A stretch of DNA of 6,146 nucleotides from CAYGAM01 sp964347915 (GCA_964347915.1 CAYGAM010000108.1:1-6146); one strand, 5' to 3'. Shown: positions 1 to 5,763, counted from the first letter of the stretch. The notes: generated from the sequence alone by a model not told the origin. A program made the numbers and translations.

Positions 1-1
1 T

Positions 2-652
2 ATATCATCACTTCAAAGCCAACTGTCCCGAAAAGTACATTTTCATCTACTGAGCACTGGACATCAGCTTACCCTGGAAGAGGTGGAAGCCCGCCAAAAG
101 TGGCAGGAGGACATAAAAACACGGATTTTACGCATGAAATCAGACGGATACAAGATAGTCATGCAGGATGAATCCATATTTCTTTATGAAACCAGGCCGC
201 GCAGAGGATTATGGACGAAGATTGGCGAGAGACCGCACATCGTTACCACCGGGGTCCGAATCAGAGTCGCCGTGCATGGCGCGTTGTTCGAGGACGGCAC
301 GCAAGTGTATCGCACTTACGACAAATTTAACAGCAAAACTTTTGTAAAACATCTTGAGGCGATGAGGAGTAAGTGGCCGAAGATTTTCGTAATTGTGGAC
401 AATGCCTCGGCGCACAAGTCAAAAATCGTAAAAAAATATCTTGAAAAACACGGCGGTGATGTCATTCTGCACTACTTGCCGCCGTGGTCGCCGCAACTAA
501 ACCCGGTTGAGGAAAGCTGGAGGCAGTCCAAGCGCGAAATACTTGACAAGCATCACGAATCCTTTAGTGCATTCACGGACGCAATAACCAAGTATTTCAA
601 ACACCATAAATTCAACCTCAATATTCACAATTACTTGGAGCGAATTATCTAA
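2..652 (+). CDS. IS630-family transposase, DDE domain, 5' end cut by window edge
   Basis: This is the catalytic part of a cut-and-paste transposase of the IS630 (Tc1/mariner-like) family. These enzymes cut at element ends and integrate at TA dinucleotides. The frame has no stop back to base 2, so the gene probably continues left of the window. A GTG at 83 is the first start-like codon seen and would give 189 residues; family members usually have about 300 to 350. Counting from that GTG, the catalytic residues are Asp29 (in MQDES), Asp106 (in VDNASAHKS) and Glu143 (in LPPWSPQLNPVEESW). The Asp106-Glu143 spacing fits the family. The N-terminal HTH that binds the terminal repeats is not in the window, so I cannot tell an intact gene from a 5'-truncated or two-frame version. 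The C-terminus (YLERII) ends normally at TAA. The family call is confident; activity is unknown. Confidence 0.9.
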   Translation: MSSLQSQLSRKVHFHLLSTGHQLTLEEVEARQKWQEDIKTRILRMKSDGYKIVMQDESIFLYETRPRRGLWTKIGERPHIVTTGVRIRVAVHGALFEDGTQVYRTYDKFNSKTFVKHLEAMRSKWPKIFVIVDNASAHKSKIVKKYLEKHGGDVILHYLPPWSPQLNPVEESWRQSKREILDKHHESFSAFTDAITKYFKHHKFNLNIHNYLERII

Positions 653-683
653 GGCTAAACAGCTTTAATTGTCAACATTCTGC

Positions 684-703
684 GCATTAATGCTTGGTTT
701 TTT
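684..703 (+). terminator. Possible terminator after the transposase gene
   Basis: A perfect 10-bp palindrome, GCATTAATGC (684-693), is followed four bases later by six T residues (698-703), about 30 bp after the transposase stop codon. Archaeal termination depends mainly on T-runs, so the T-run alone could suffice. The palindrome could also belong to the right end of the insertion sequence, which cannot be tested because the left end lies outside the window. Confidence 0.35.
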
Positions 704-743
704 GCAACATATGAGTATTTTTAGCATCAAACACAAGCAAGAC

Positions 744-770
744 AATTATTTTTGTAATTAATTATTTTTG
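744..770. repeat. 11-bp tandem-like direct repeat in an AT-rich patch
   Basis: AATTATTTTTG occurs at 744-754 and again at 760-770, a 16-bp period. The spacer and second copy form the palindrome TAATTAATTA (755-764). The AT-rich patch stops abruptly at 771, where GC-rich sequence begins. It could be part of the insertion-sequence end, a promoter region, or chance similarity in low-complexity DNA. Confidence 0.4.
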
Positions 771-858
771 GGCGCGACATTAGAATTAAGCGCCAGTATA
801 GCGGGATCCCCTCCACATGGACGACATCAAAGCTGGACGGGGGCCCGCCTGACGGATT

Positions 859-1131
859 ATGGCCGAGCGGCGGAAAAAGCTCAAGACAGAATGGCGCACG
901 GTAGCAGTGCAGCGCTGCGTTCCTGCGCATGCATTTTTGAATTTGTGCCGAAATAGCCGTATTTTATCACAAATAAAATCAGTGCTGATGCAGACAATGC
1001 GGCGCCGCGCGCAACTTCAGGACATTTTAGTTCATCATTGTCCGAGAAAAATTGATCATTTCGGAACAGATCGATCATGCACAGGGCCTATCGAAATGTC
1101 CGCAAGAATTTCTGATTTTATGCGATGTTAG
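859..1131 (+). pseudogene. Doubtful ORF, possibly a remnant of a small basic protein gene
   Basis: Ninety codons run from ATG 859 to a TAG at the end of the stretch. The first 17 residues (MAERRKKLKTEWRTVAV) are charged and resemble the basic N-terminus of small archaeal DNA-binding proteins. After about residue 18 the translation becomes rich in Cys, Arg and His with no regular pattern, as expected of non-coding sequence or of a frame lost by a mutation. No Shine-Dalgarno motif precedes the ATG and no well-placed TATA box is seen. Two other frames are partly open over the same bases. I give it as a possible remnant only; chance is at least as likely. Confidence 0.15.
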
Positions 1132-1208
1132 TTATAATCGCCAGCACATACGCAAAAGTTCTCATCGCAGAATGCGTCAAGATACTCGGCGGTGAATCGG
1201 ACCGCCAT
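1128..1208 (-). CDS. Tiny ORF coupled to the 72-residue gene (26 codons)
   Basis: The stop of the upstream 72-codon gene overlaps this ATG in a TAATG junction, a typical arrangement for translational coupling. The peptide begins MAVRFTAEYLDAFCDENF and ends at TAA (1130-1128), with two further Cys near its C-terminus. The first 17 residues look like real protein. It could be a separate micro-protein, or the former C-terminal part of the neighbouring gene displaced by a frameshift. Length alone gives no statistical support and no homologue is recognised. Confidence 0.25.
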   Translation of the reverse strand: MAVRFTAEYLDAFCDENFCVCAGDYN

Positions 1209-1426
1209 TAATCGCCGTACTTTGCCCGGTGTTCCTTCCATTCTGCAACTCTTTTCTTGATGGCCTGTTTTACAGGTTCGGCAGCCTTGAGCTCTAATTC
1301 GTCCAGTTTGAAGAGGCCGTGACTGTGATATACAGCCAGTTTTTCTGCGGTGGCGTATTCCGTACCCCAACCCCTTCCATATATGGGGTTCCGAAACAAC
1401 GGTTCAGATATAGTCTGGTTTGCCAT
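1208..1426 (-). CDS. Small hypothetical protein, 72 residues
   Basis: I do not recognise this protein. It runs from ATG at 1426 to TAA at 1208. The composition is protein-like: an N-terminal part with Gly, Tyr and Trp (NPIYGRGWGTEYATAEK, from about residue 13), then a charged, probably helical C-terminal half (about residues 38-70) ending in WKEHRAKYGD. There is no signal peptide, membrane segment or Cys pair. It is likely a soluble cytoplasmic protein of about 8 kDa. The start is supported by a GGTGG purine stretch about 9-13 bases upstream and by a TATA-like CATTTAAG (1471-1464) about 42 bases upstream, which would give a short leader. A stronger AAGGAG lies too far upstream to serve this ATG. 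It is the only minus-strand gene supported here. A 26-codon ORF overlaps its stop by one base. Confidence 0.55.
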   Translation of the reverse strand: MANQTISEPLFRNPIYGRGWGTEYATAEKLAVYHSHGLFKLDELELKAAEPVKQAIKKRVAEWKEHRAKYGD

Positions 1427-1463
1427 TGCAATACACCACCAATATCTCCTTTTGGCTGTACTC

Positions 1464-1471
1464 CTTAAATG
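1464..1471 (-). promoter_or_regulatory. TATA-like box for the small minus-strand gene
   Basis: Read on the minus strand, CATTTAAG lies in the context TTAACATTTAAGGAG. Transcription starting about 26 bases downstream would begin near 1441 and leave a leader of about 15 nt containing GGTGG before the ATG at 1426. The match to an archaeal TATA box is moderate. Confidence 0.35.
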
Positions 1472-1663
1472 TTAACAGTTTGTCCACATCCTGTGAGATC
1501 CGGAAAGTAGTTCCCCCTCGTCATTCGGCATAGTTTGCCGTTCCTGCCTGACTTGTGCACACTAGTCCATTTTGACATGAAAATCGTGATCTAAGCACCG
1601 GCTGCTGCACAATCTCAATTTTTTCATAAAATCTGCCATGGCACGCAAAGCATAGATTGCACT

Positions 1664-2074
1664 ATGAGCAGCTTCAACAAAACGCCGCGCGTGCTTGCAA
1701 AATGCAAAAGGTGCGTAGCAAGATGGACGAAGCAGCCGGCGCTCTTCATGATTAGCCCGGGTGCAGCTTTAGAAGATGCGCTCCTGTGCTGTGTCTTCAG
1801 CGAACGGCTGGTTCCCAGGATGCAGGCTCCACCCAGGGACATCAGGAGCTGGGCAGATCTGGACTCTGATTCCCTCATTCGTCCTTGGCTTTGCGCGTGG
1901 CTCCTGCGCTGCAAGGACGGCCAGTTTTATGGACAGGCGGTTTTGTCATATTTTTATAAACGCATTATGACGGTACAGTGTGAGGGAAGACGGGAGACGG
2001 AGCGGCGCCGTTCGCACCACTACAAAGCGCGTAAAAAAGGTATTTCGCGCAGTGGCAAACGTCGACAGAATTGA
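1664..2074 (+). CDS. Doubtful hypothetical ORF, 136 codons
   Basis: This frame runs from ATG 1664 to a TGA inside the next gene. In its favour, a TATA-like TTCATAAAA (1623-1631) lies about 37 bases upstream, and the first 90 or so codons have a mixed, protein-like composition. Against it: it is rich in Cys, Trp and Arg; the minus strand over 1624-1914 is also open; no Shine-Dalgarno motif is seen; and its last 95 bases overlap the well-supported gene starting at 1980 and contain that gene's TATA box. The final 30 residues, very basic, are simply the wrong-frame reading of that HTH domain. I recognise no domain. It may be a decayed gene or chance. Confidence 0.2.
   Translation: MSSFNKTPRVLAKCKRCVARWTKQPALFMISPGAALEDALLCCVFSERLVPRMQAPPRDIRSWADLDSDSLIRPWLCAWLLRCKDGQFYGQAVLSYFYKRIMTVQCEGRRETERRRSHHYKARKKGISRSGKRRQN
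1951..1959 (+). promoter_or_regulatory. TATA box of the HTH/ATP-cone gene
   Basis: TTTTTATAA is a strong archaeal TATA-box match centred about 25 bases before the GTG at 1980. That spacing places the transcription start at or next to the start codon, which implies a leaderless mRNA and supports GTG 1980 over later starts. Confidence 0.7.
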
Positions 2075-3980
2075 GATTCTAAGAGTGCTAAAGTCAAAGG
2101 GCCACCTCACATACTCGGAACTAAAGGCAGATGCCGGATTCAAAACGTCCACGGCCAGCGGCAAATTTGCATACCACCTGCGAAAGCTCCGCGAACAGTC
2201 GCTGGTGCACCACGACAGGATGAGCGACAGGTACAGCATAACCAACACGGGCGACTCGGTTCTGAGCCTGACAAAGCGGATTGAGACCATGTCCATACTT
2301 GATACGGGCAAGATGCTGGTCAGGACATCACGCGGATCAATTGAAAAATTTGATCCGCAAAAGATAACGCAGTCGCTTCTCAACGAGGGAAACATCGCTC
2401 TGGATCTGGCGCAAAAAATTACAGAGAGCGTTGAGCGCCGCATATACAGCCACCAAATGACGTATCTTACCAGTCCGCTGATCCGCGACATGGTAAACTG
2501 CGTCCTGCTGGAGAACGGATACGAGGATGTTAGAAGCAGGCTGGTCAGACTGGGGCTGCCTGCGCACGATGTTCAAAAGTCGATAAAGAACATGGGCGCA
2601 GACAGCAGGGATATCGAAGGAATCATGCTTCATGCAGGACAGACCGTCTATACAGAGCTGATGCTCACAAACATACTGCTAAAGAGCATAACCGACAAGC
2701 ACCTTGACGGGGATGTGCACATAGCAAACCTTGGGCTCTGGCCGCTGATTCCTGATATCATATTCCTGAACATGAAGGACTTGATAGCCGACGGCATTAA
2801 CGCAGGCTCCAAGCGGAGCGACATATCATCCGTACCGGCGGCGGCTAACCTTGACGAAACGGCCACTCTAATCACAATGGCGACAAGCATGGCCTACAAG
2901 GAGGCGTCGCAGGAAGTGGTGATGGACGGACTAGAGTCGCTTCTCTCAAAGTATGCCGGCCAGCCCGAGCTGGAAGGCAGGCTGGCGTGCGCGCTTATGG
3001 CGTCGTCTACTGCAGCATCCTTTGGCGAAGAGCAGACGGCAGTCTCGTTCAGGGTGGTGCCAGGCCAGGACCCCGAGACGGCCGGCATAATTTTAAGCGC
3101 ATACAGGCGGTATGCCGAATGCACAAAGAATCCCAGAATAGGGCTGGTCGTAGACTATTCCGAGTCGGACATTTCAAGCATGTCCGAGAAGATGGCAGGC
3201 ATCGTCAGGGCCGGAGGCAGGCTGGCTTTGGGAAGGGGCCACTTTTCCGAGCGCGGCGTCCCCAATGCAATCGGAGCCGGACAGCCGTCCATGCATCTTG
3301 CCTCGCTTTCCGTCAACCTGCCCAGAATAGCGCTGATGGAGCCGAATCCCGACGATCTGTACTTTAGGACAAACCTCGCCATCCTAATCAGGCAGCTTGC
3401 GGACACGATGACGGACAGAAAGGCGCGCATTACGGATCTGATAAGAAAAGGGCTCAACCCATTCCTCACAAGCACGACAAGGCACCTGCAGAGGGGCAGC
3501 GTCTATCTCCTGATAAACATGGTAGGCCTGCGGGAGACGGTATTTGACATACTCGGCCTGGGCGACACAAAGGAGGGACGGGCTACGCTAGAAAAGGTCG
3601 TATCCACTGCAAACGACGTGGTATCCAAAAAGGGCATAGACGGCCTTCGAATCTGCATGCTAGAGTATGGCGGCGCGTCAAGGCTGTTTGATCTGGACAT
3701 GGAAAAGTACGGCAAAAGCAGGCTTGGCGCCGCAGGCAGGCATCCCTACAGCTCAAGTATTGTAATAGACGCGTCAAAGATTCAGGATGCATCTACAAAG
3801 AGCGACATCATATCAGAGGCAAACAGAATGGCCAGAATCTTTAACGGCGGAGTGCAGATTGACTTGGAGTTTGATGCAGGCGCAGATATCCAGGCAATAG
3901 GGTCGGCGCTGGAAAAGGCGGCAGAGCTTTTGCCGTTCTTTAGGCCCAGAATCAGGCAGGGCACTGGCGAACTGTCTTAG
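1980..3980 (+). CDS. ArsR-like HTH / ATP-cone / ribonucleotide-reductase-like fusion protein
   Basis: A 666-residue cytoplasmic protein, probably a nucleotide-responsive regulator. Residues about 18-105 form a winged helix of the ArsR type: recognition region SELKADAGF to KFAYHLRKL (47-70), then a wing ending in RYSITNTGDSVL (84-95). Residues about 112-200 are an ATP-cone, the nucleotide-binding domain of ribonucleotide reductases and NrdR: MLVRTSRGSIEKFDPQKI, then LDLAQKITESVERRIY and a final LGLP. Residues about 215-660 resemble anaerobic (class III) reductase, clearest at ASLSVNLPRIAL (441-452) and the following LIRKGLNPFL (487-496). The protein ends in RPRIRQGTGELS without the glycyl-radical RVCGY-type motif or the Cys zinc site of NrdD; only four Cys are present (174, 337, 381, 559). 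Catalysis as a reductase is therefore unlikely. GTG 1980 is chosen because of the TATA box 25 bases upstream. No nrdG activase or other reductase gene is adjacent. Domain calls are from memory of the families; the regulatory role is inference. Confidence 0.85.
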   Translation: MREDGRRSGAVRTTTKRVKKVFRAVANVDRIEILRVLKSKGHLTYSELKADAGFKTSTASGKFAYHLRKLREQSLVHHDRMSDRYSITNTGDSVLSLTKRIETMSILDTGKMLVRTSRGSIEKFDPQKITQSLLNEGNIALDLAQKITESVERRIYSHQMTYLTSPLIRDMVNCVLLENGYEDVRSRLVRLGLPAHDVQKSIKNMGADSRDIEGIMLHAGQTVYTELMLTNILLKSITDKHLDGDVHIANLGLWPLIPDIIFLNMKDLIADGINAGSKRSDISSVPAAANLDETATLITMATSMAYKEASQEVVMDGLESLLSKYAGQPELEGRLACALMASSTAASFGEEQTAVSFRVVPGQDPETAGIILSAYRRYAECTKNPRIGLVVDYSESDISSMSEKMAGIVRAGGRLALGRGHFSERGVPNAIGAGQPSMHLASLSVNLPRIALMEPNPDDLYFRTNLAILIRQLADTMTDRKARITDLIRKGLNPFLTSTTRHLQRGSVYLLINMVGLRETVFDILGLGDTKEGRATLEKVVSTANDVVSKKGIDGLRICMLEYGGASRLFDLDMEKYGKSRLGAAGRHPYSSSIVIDASKIQDASTKSDIISEANRMARIFNGGVQIDLEFDAGADIQAIGSALEKAAELLPFFRPRIRQGTGELS

Positions 3981-3988
3981 AGATTTCC

Positions 3989-4094
3989 GGTACAGTACCA
4001 GGTACATATTCCCTGGAGGCTCGTGTGGGGCCTGGACAGCCTTCGCACCATACCATGTACGCTGCACATGGCGCAAGACGGCAGGTACATGTAC
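3989..4094. repeat. Cluster of GTAC-centred palindromes
   Basis: Six GTAC tetramers occur within 105 bp (starting at 3990, 3995, 4002, 4057, 4085 and 4091), where about 0.4 would be expected for random sequence of even composition. They build the palindromes GGTACAGTACC (3989-3999) and GTACATGTAC (4085-4094). Between these, CCATGT (4053-4058) pairs with ACATGG (4066-4071). This could be an array of operator sites or a folded 3' UTR. The function is unknown. Confidence 0.5.
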
Positions 4095-4190
4095 GGCTTT
4101 TGCACCCGCAGCAAGCCTGTATGCCAAAGGCGCAAGGCTTGTGCAGATTCCCGATATTGGCTTTTCATAACTGCTGCTCCAGGCGCAAGG
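4070..4190 (+). repeat. Three spaced copies of GGCGCAAG
   Basis: GGCGCAAG occurs at 4070-4077, 4129-4136 and 4182-4189; the last two extend to GGCGCAAGG. The start-to-start distances are 59 and 53 bp. No coding frame explains the repetition. It could be a small regulatory repeat or coincidence. Confidence 0.3.
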
Positions 4191-4245
4191 ATCCTGTTGC
4201 TTTCTGCGCATTCAGGGTTCATGAAACAGGCTTTTTGATGTAAAC

Positions 4246-4253
4246 TTGATAAA
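4246..4253 (+). promoter_or_regulatory. TATA-like box of the 4278 gene
   Basis: TTGATAAA is centred about 28 bases before ATG 4278. The spacing predicts a leaderless or nearly leaderless transcript and favours 4278 over the internal ATG at 4368. The box is weaker than the one at 1951. Confidence 0.5.
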
Positions 4254-4277
4254 TGGCTGGCCGCTTTTTCAGACTTG

Positions 4278-4694
4278 ATGACTGAGATTGAGACTGCCTG
4301 CACCTTGGACAACTTTAGGCGGTTTACGCTGCTTAGCACGTGCCGCTCCTTTGCGCCGGCAAGCTACATGAACGACCCCGAAGTCTTTCCCGAAAGAGAG
4401 GAGAATCTTGGTTCCATTTACGTAGAAGCTGCCGACAAGGTAACGCTCAAGAAGATACGGGATATCACTTTTGTCAATGCCAGGGATGTGCTGGGAATCA
4501 TATACACGTCAAAGAGCGGCAATACAAAGCTAAAGTGGAGGCAGGTGCGAAGGTACAACGGCAAGGTATCAGGCGAAGCGTCTGCAAACTCGCTTGTAAA
4601 TTTGGCCGAGGCCGGAGTCATTACTGTATCATGGGCCGAAGAGTACATGCAGAAGAATGCCCGGAACAGCGACGCAAAGAAGATTATCGGCTAG
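4278..4694 (+). CDS. Hypothetical protein, 138 residues
   Basis: I do not recognise this family. It is a soluble, mixed alpha/beta protein with no signal peptide, membrane helix or metal-binding Cys cluster; the two Cys are at 8 and 22. The middle has alternating hydrophobic stretches suggesting beta strands (GSIYVEAADKVTLKKI, 45-60; VLGIIYTS, 71-78), then a basic segment KLKWRQVRRYNGK (84-96) that could contact nucleic acid. The end, SLVNLAEAGVITVSWAEEYM (105-124), looks like a helix-strand-helix. The start is taken as ATG 4278 because of the TATA box 28 bases upstream; the TTG immediately before it, or the ATG at 4368, are alternatives. It stops 34 bases before pelota, on the same strand, but a T-run and a TATA-like element separate them, so co-transcription is uncertain. 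That it is a real gene is well supported by codon pattern and context; function is unknown. Confidence 0.75.
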   Translation: MTEIETACTLDNFRRFTLLSTCRSFAPASYMNDPEVFPEREENLGSIYVEAADKVTLKKIRDITFVNARDVLGIIYTSKSGNTKLKWRQVRRYNGKVSGEASANSLVNLAEAGVITVSWAEEYMQKNARNSDAKKIIG

Positions 4695-4697
4695 TAC

Positions 4698-4725
4698 TTT
4701 TTTTATTGCATGACGTTATTTTTTT
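4698..4725 (+). terminator. Double T-run terminator, also containing the pelota promoter
   Basis: Two runs of seven T (4698-4704 and 4719-4725) fill the 34-bp gap after the stop at 4694. T-runs are sufficient for intrinsic termination by archaeal RNA polymerase. The first run overlaps the TATA-like element of the next gene, so one short spacer seems to serve both roles. Confidence 0.55.
4700..4707 (+). promoter_or_regulatory. TATA-like element of pelota
   Basis: TTTTTATT is centred about 25 bases before ATG 4729, the spacing expected for a leaderless archaeal transcript. The TATA match is imperfect because of its T-richness, so an alternative is read-through from the upstream gene. Confidence 0.45.
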
Positions 4726-4728
4726 GGC

Positions 4729-5763
4729 ATGATTCACTCTAAAATAGGCGATTCGACAGTTGCAGCAGCGCCAGAGGAGGCCGATGATCTCCTGGCTCTG
4801 CGAAGAGTGATAGCCAGAGGCGACAGGATAGTATCGGATACGACCCGCGTGATAAAGCAGGACAGGGAGTATTCCCGTCCGGACAGCGGACGTAGGGTCA
4901 GAATGCGGCTGGCAATAGAGGTGGAATCAGCAGCTCTTGACTCACAGCTTGACCGGCTGCGAATACGCGGAGTCATAACCGAGTCCAGCAGCGAGATGAT
5001 CTCGCGCGGCTCCCACCATTCCCTGGTGATAAAGCCGGGCGATCGCCTGACAATAACAAAGGCAAAATGGTCCAAAGTGCACCGCAGTCTTGTCAGGGGC
5101 GGAACGGATGCGGGGTTTGTCCTAGCAGCTGCGGACTCAAACGGCTGCGGCATCGGGAGACTGGCAGGAACGCATCTGAGCATGCTGCCGGAGATTAGTT
5201 CCGGGTACTCGGGCAAGCGGTACAAGAGCTCTTTCAGGATTGAGGATTTTTTCTCTGAAATTAAGGGCGCGCTTTTAGGAATTGCAAAAAAAGGCGATTC
5301 CGTGCTGGTATTCGGTCCAGGACGCACAAAAAACAAGCTTGCAAACTATCTCCAAGAGAACAGCGCGCTGAATGTCAGGGTAGTGGAAGGAGCGGATGTC
5401 GGAGGCCAGGACGGACTGTACGCCTTTGCAAAGTCCGATGCAATGCTGGCTGCCATATCAGGCAGCAAGCTAGCAGCAGTAGCCCGCATCATACGAGACG
5501 CAATGGAGAGAGCGGCAAAAAAGAGCGAGAGGTTTGCAATGGGATTTGACGAGACGCGGCGGGCGTGCTCGGCTGGCGCAGTAGAGTCCCTGGTATTCTC
5601 CAACGGGGCGCTGCAGGGCGCAGGCGAGAATGCGGTAATAGAGCTGCTCAACGAGTCCGAGGCGCTGGGAGCAAGGGTGTACGGCGTGGATTCCAGTACG
5701 GACATGGGGCTGCAGGTGGACGGCTTGGGAGGCATGGTTGCGCTTTTGCGGTTTGCTGCATAG
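4729..5763 (+). CDS. pelA: mRNA surveillance protein Pelota (Dom34 homologue)
   Basis: Pelota binds the A site of stalled ribosomes with a GTPase (in archaea aEF1A) and, with ABCE1, splits them so that stuck mRNA and peptidyl-tRNA can be cleared. At 344 residues it has the usual archaeal length. Domain A (about 1-122) is the Sm-like N-terminal domain: PEEADDLLALRRVIARGDRI (15-34) and the strand region ending HHSLVIKPGDRLTITKAKW (96-114). Domain B (about 123-255) contains DAGFVLAAADSNG, SGKRYKSSFRIEDFFSEI, VFGPGRTKNKLANYL (GPG at 196-198) and the GGQDGLYAF segment. Domain C (about 256-344) contains VESLVFSNGALQG and ends with DGLGGMVALLRFAA, the typical Pelota C-terminus. It lacks the eRF1 catalytic GGQ loop at the family position near 160-170. 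ATG 4729 gives a normal N-terminus and lies 25 bases after a TATA-like element. It is probably transcribed alone. Confidence 0.93.
   Translation: MIHSKIGDSTVAAAPEEADDLLALRRVIARGDRIVSDTTRVIKQDREYSRPDSGRRVRMRLAIEVESAALDSQLDRLRIRGVITESSSEMISRGSHHSLVIKPGDRLTITKAKWSKVHRSLVRGGTDAGFVLAAADSNGCGIGRLAGTHLSMLPEISSGYSGKRYKSSFRIEDFFSEIKGALLGIAKKGDSVLVFGPGRTKNKLANYLQENSALNVRVVEGADVGGQDGLYAFAKSDAMLAAISGSKLAAVARIIRDAMERAAKKSERFAMGFDETRRACSAGAVESLVFSNGALQGAGENAVIELLNESEALGARVYGVDSSTDMGLQVDGLGGMVALLRFAA

Larger units (their letters stand above)
653..1127. other. Gene-poor stretch next to the transposase
   Basis: No convincing gene is seen on either strand. The stretch starts AT-rich (to about 770) and then turns GC-rich. 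Short open frames occur, but they overlap one another on both strands, lack ribosome binding sites and have unconvincing composition. The only one with any protein-like character starts at ATG 859 and is listed separately. No tRNA cloverleaf, CRISPR or long repeat was recognised. It is most easily read as decaying sequence flanking a mobile element. Confidence 0.5.
1427..1979. other. Long spacer with no firm gene
   Basis: The stretch lies between the minus-strand small gene and the large + strand gene, so it contains their divergent promoters at its two ends. Between about 1480 and 1620 nothing is recognised. From 1664 there is a doubtful + strand ORF, listed separately, with an equally open antisense frame. 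A 25-codon minus-strand ORF (1639-1562) is too short to support. No RNA gene or repeat array was seen. Confidence 0.5.
3981..4277. other. 297-bp intergenic region with palindromes
   Basis: No supported gene lies here. Two short GTG-started frames (4023 and 4025) run through it, preceded by GGAGG at 4015-4019, but their translations are Cys/Arg-rich, they overlap in different frames and they match nothing I know. The left half contains a cluster of GTAC-centred palindromes and the whole spacer carries three copies of GGCGCAAG; both are listed separately. The right end holds the promoter of the 4278 gene. No T-run follows the upstream stop codon closely. Confidence 0.6.

Noticed and set aside
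845..890. GCCGAGCGG-type sequence resembling the D-arm of a tRNA
   Set aside because: No acceptor stem, anticodon arm or T-arm (GTTCGAATC-like) can be built around it.
1562..1639. A 25-codon minus-strand ORF beginning MADFMKKL
   Set aside because: Too short, with no promoter or ribosome binding site that I can see, and random-looking after the first residues.
1946..2491. A long minus-strand open frame over the start of the large gene
   Set aside because: It is antisense to well-recognised HTH and ATP-cone sequence and has Ser/Arg-rich composition typical of a reverse-complement shadow.
4023..4243. Two overlapping + strand frames from GTG 4023 and GTG 4025, with GGAGG four bases before
   Set aside because: Both are Cys/Arg-rich, unlike any family I know, and each weakens the case for the other. 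The palindromes and repeats explain the stretch better. A small Cys-rich protein from 4023 cannot be fully excluded.
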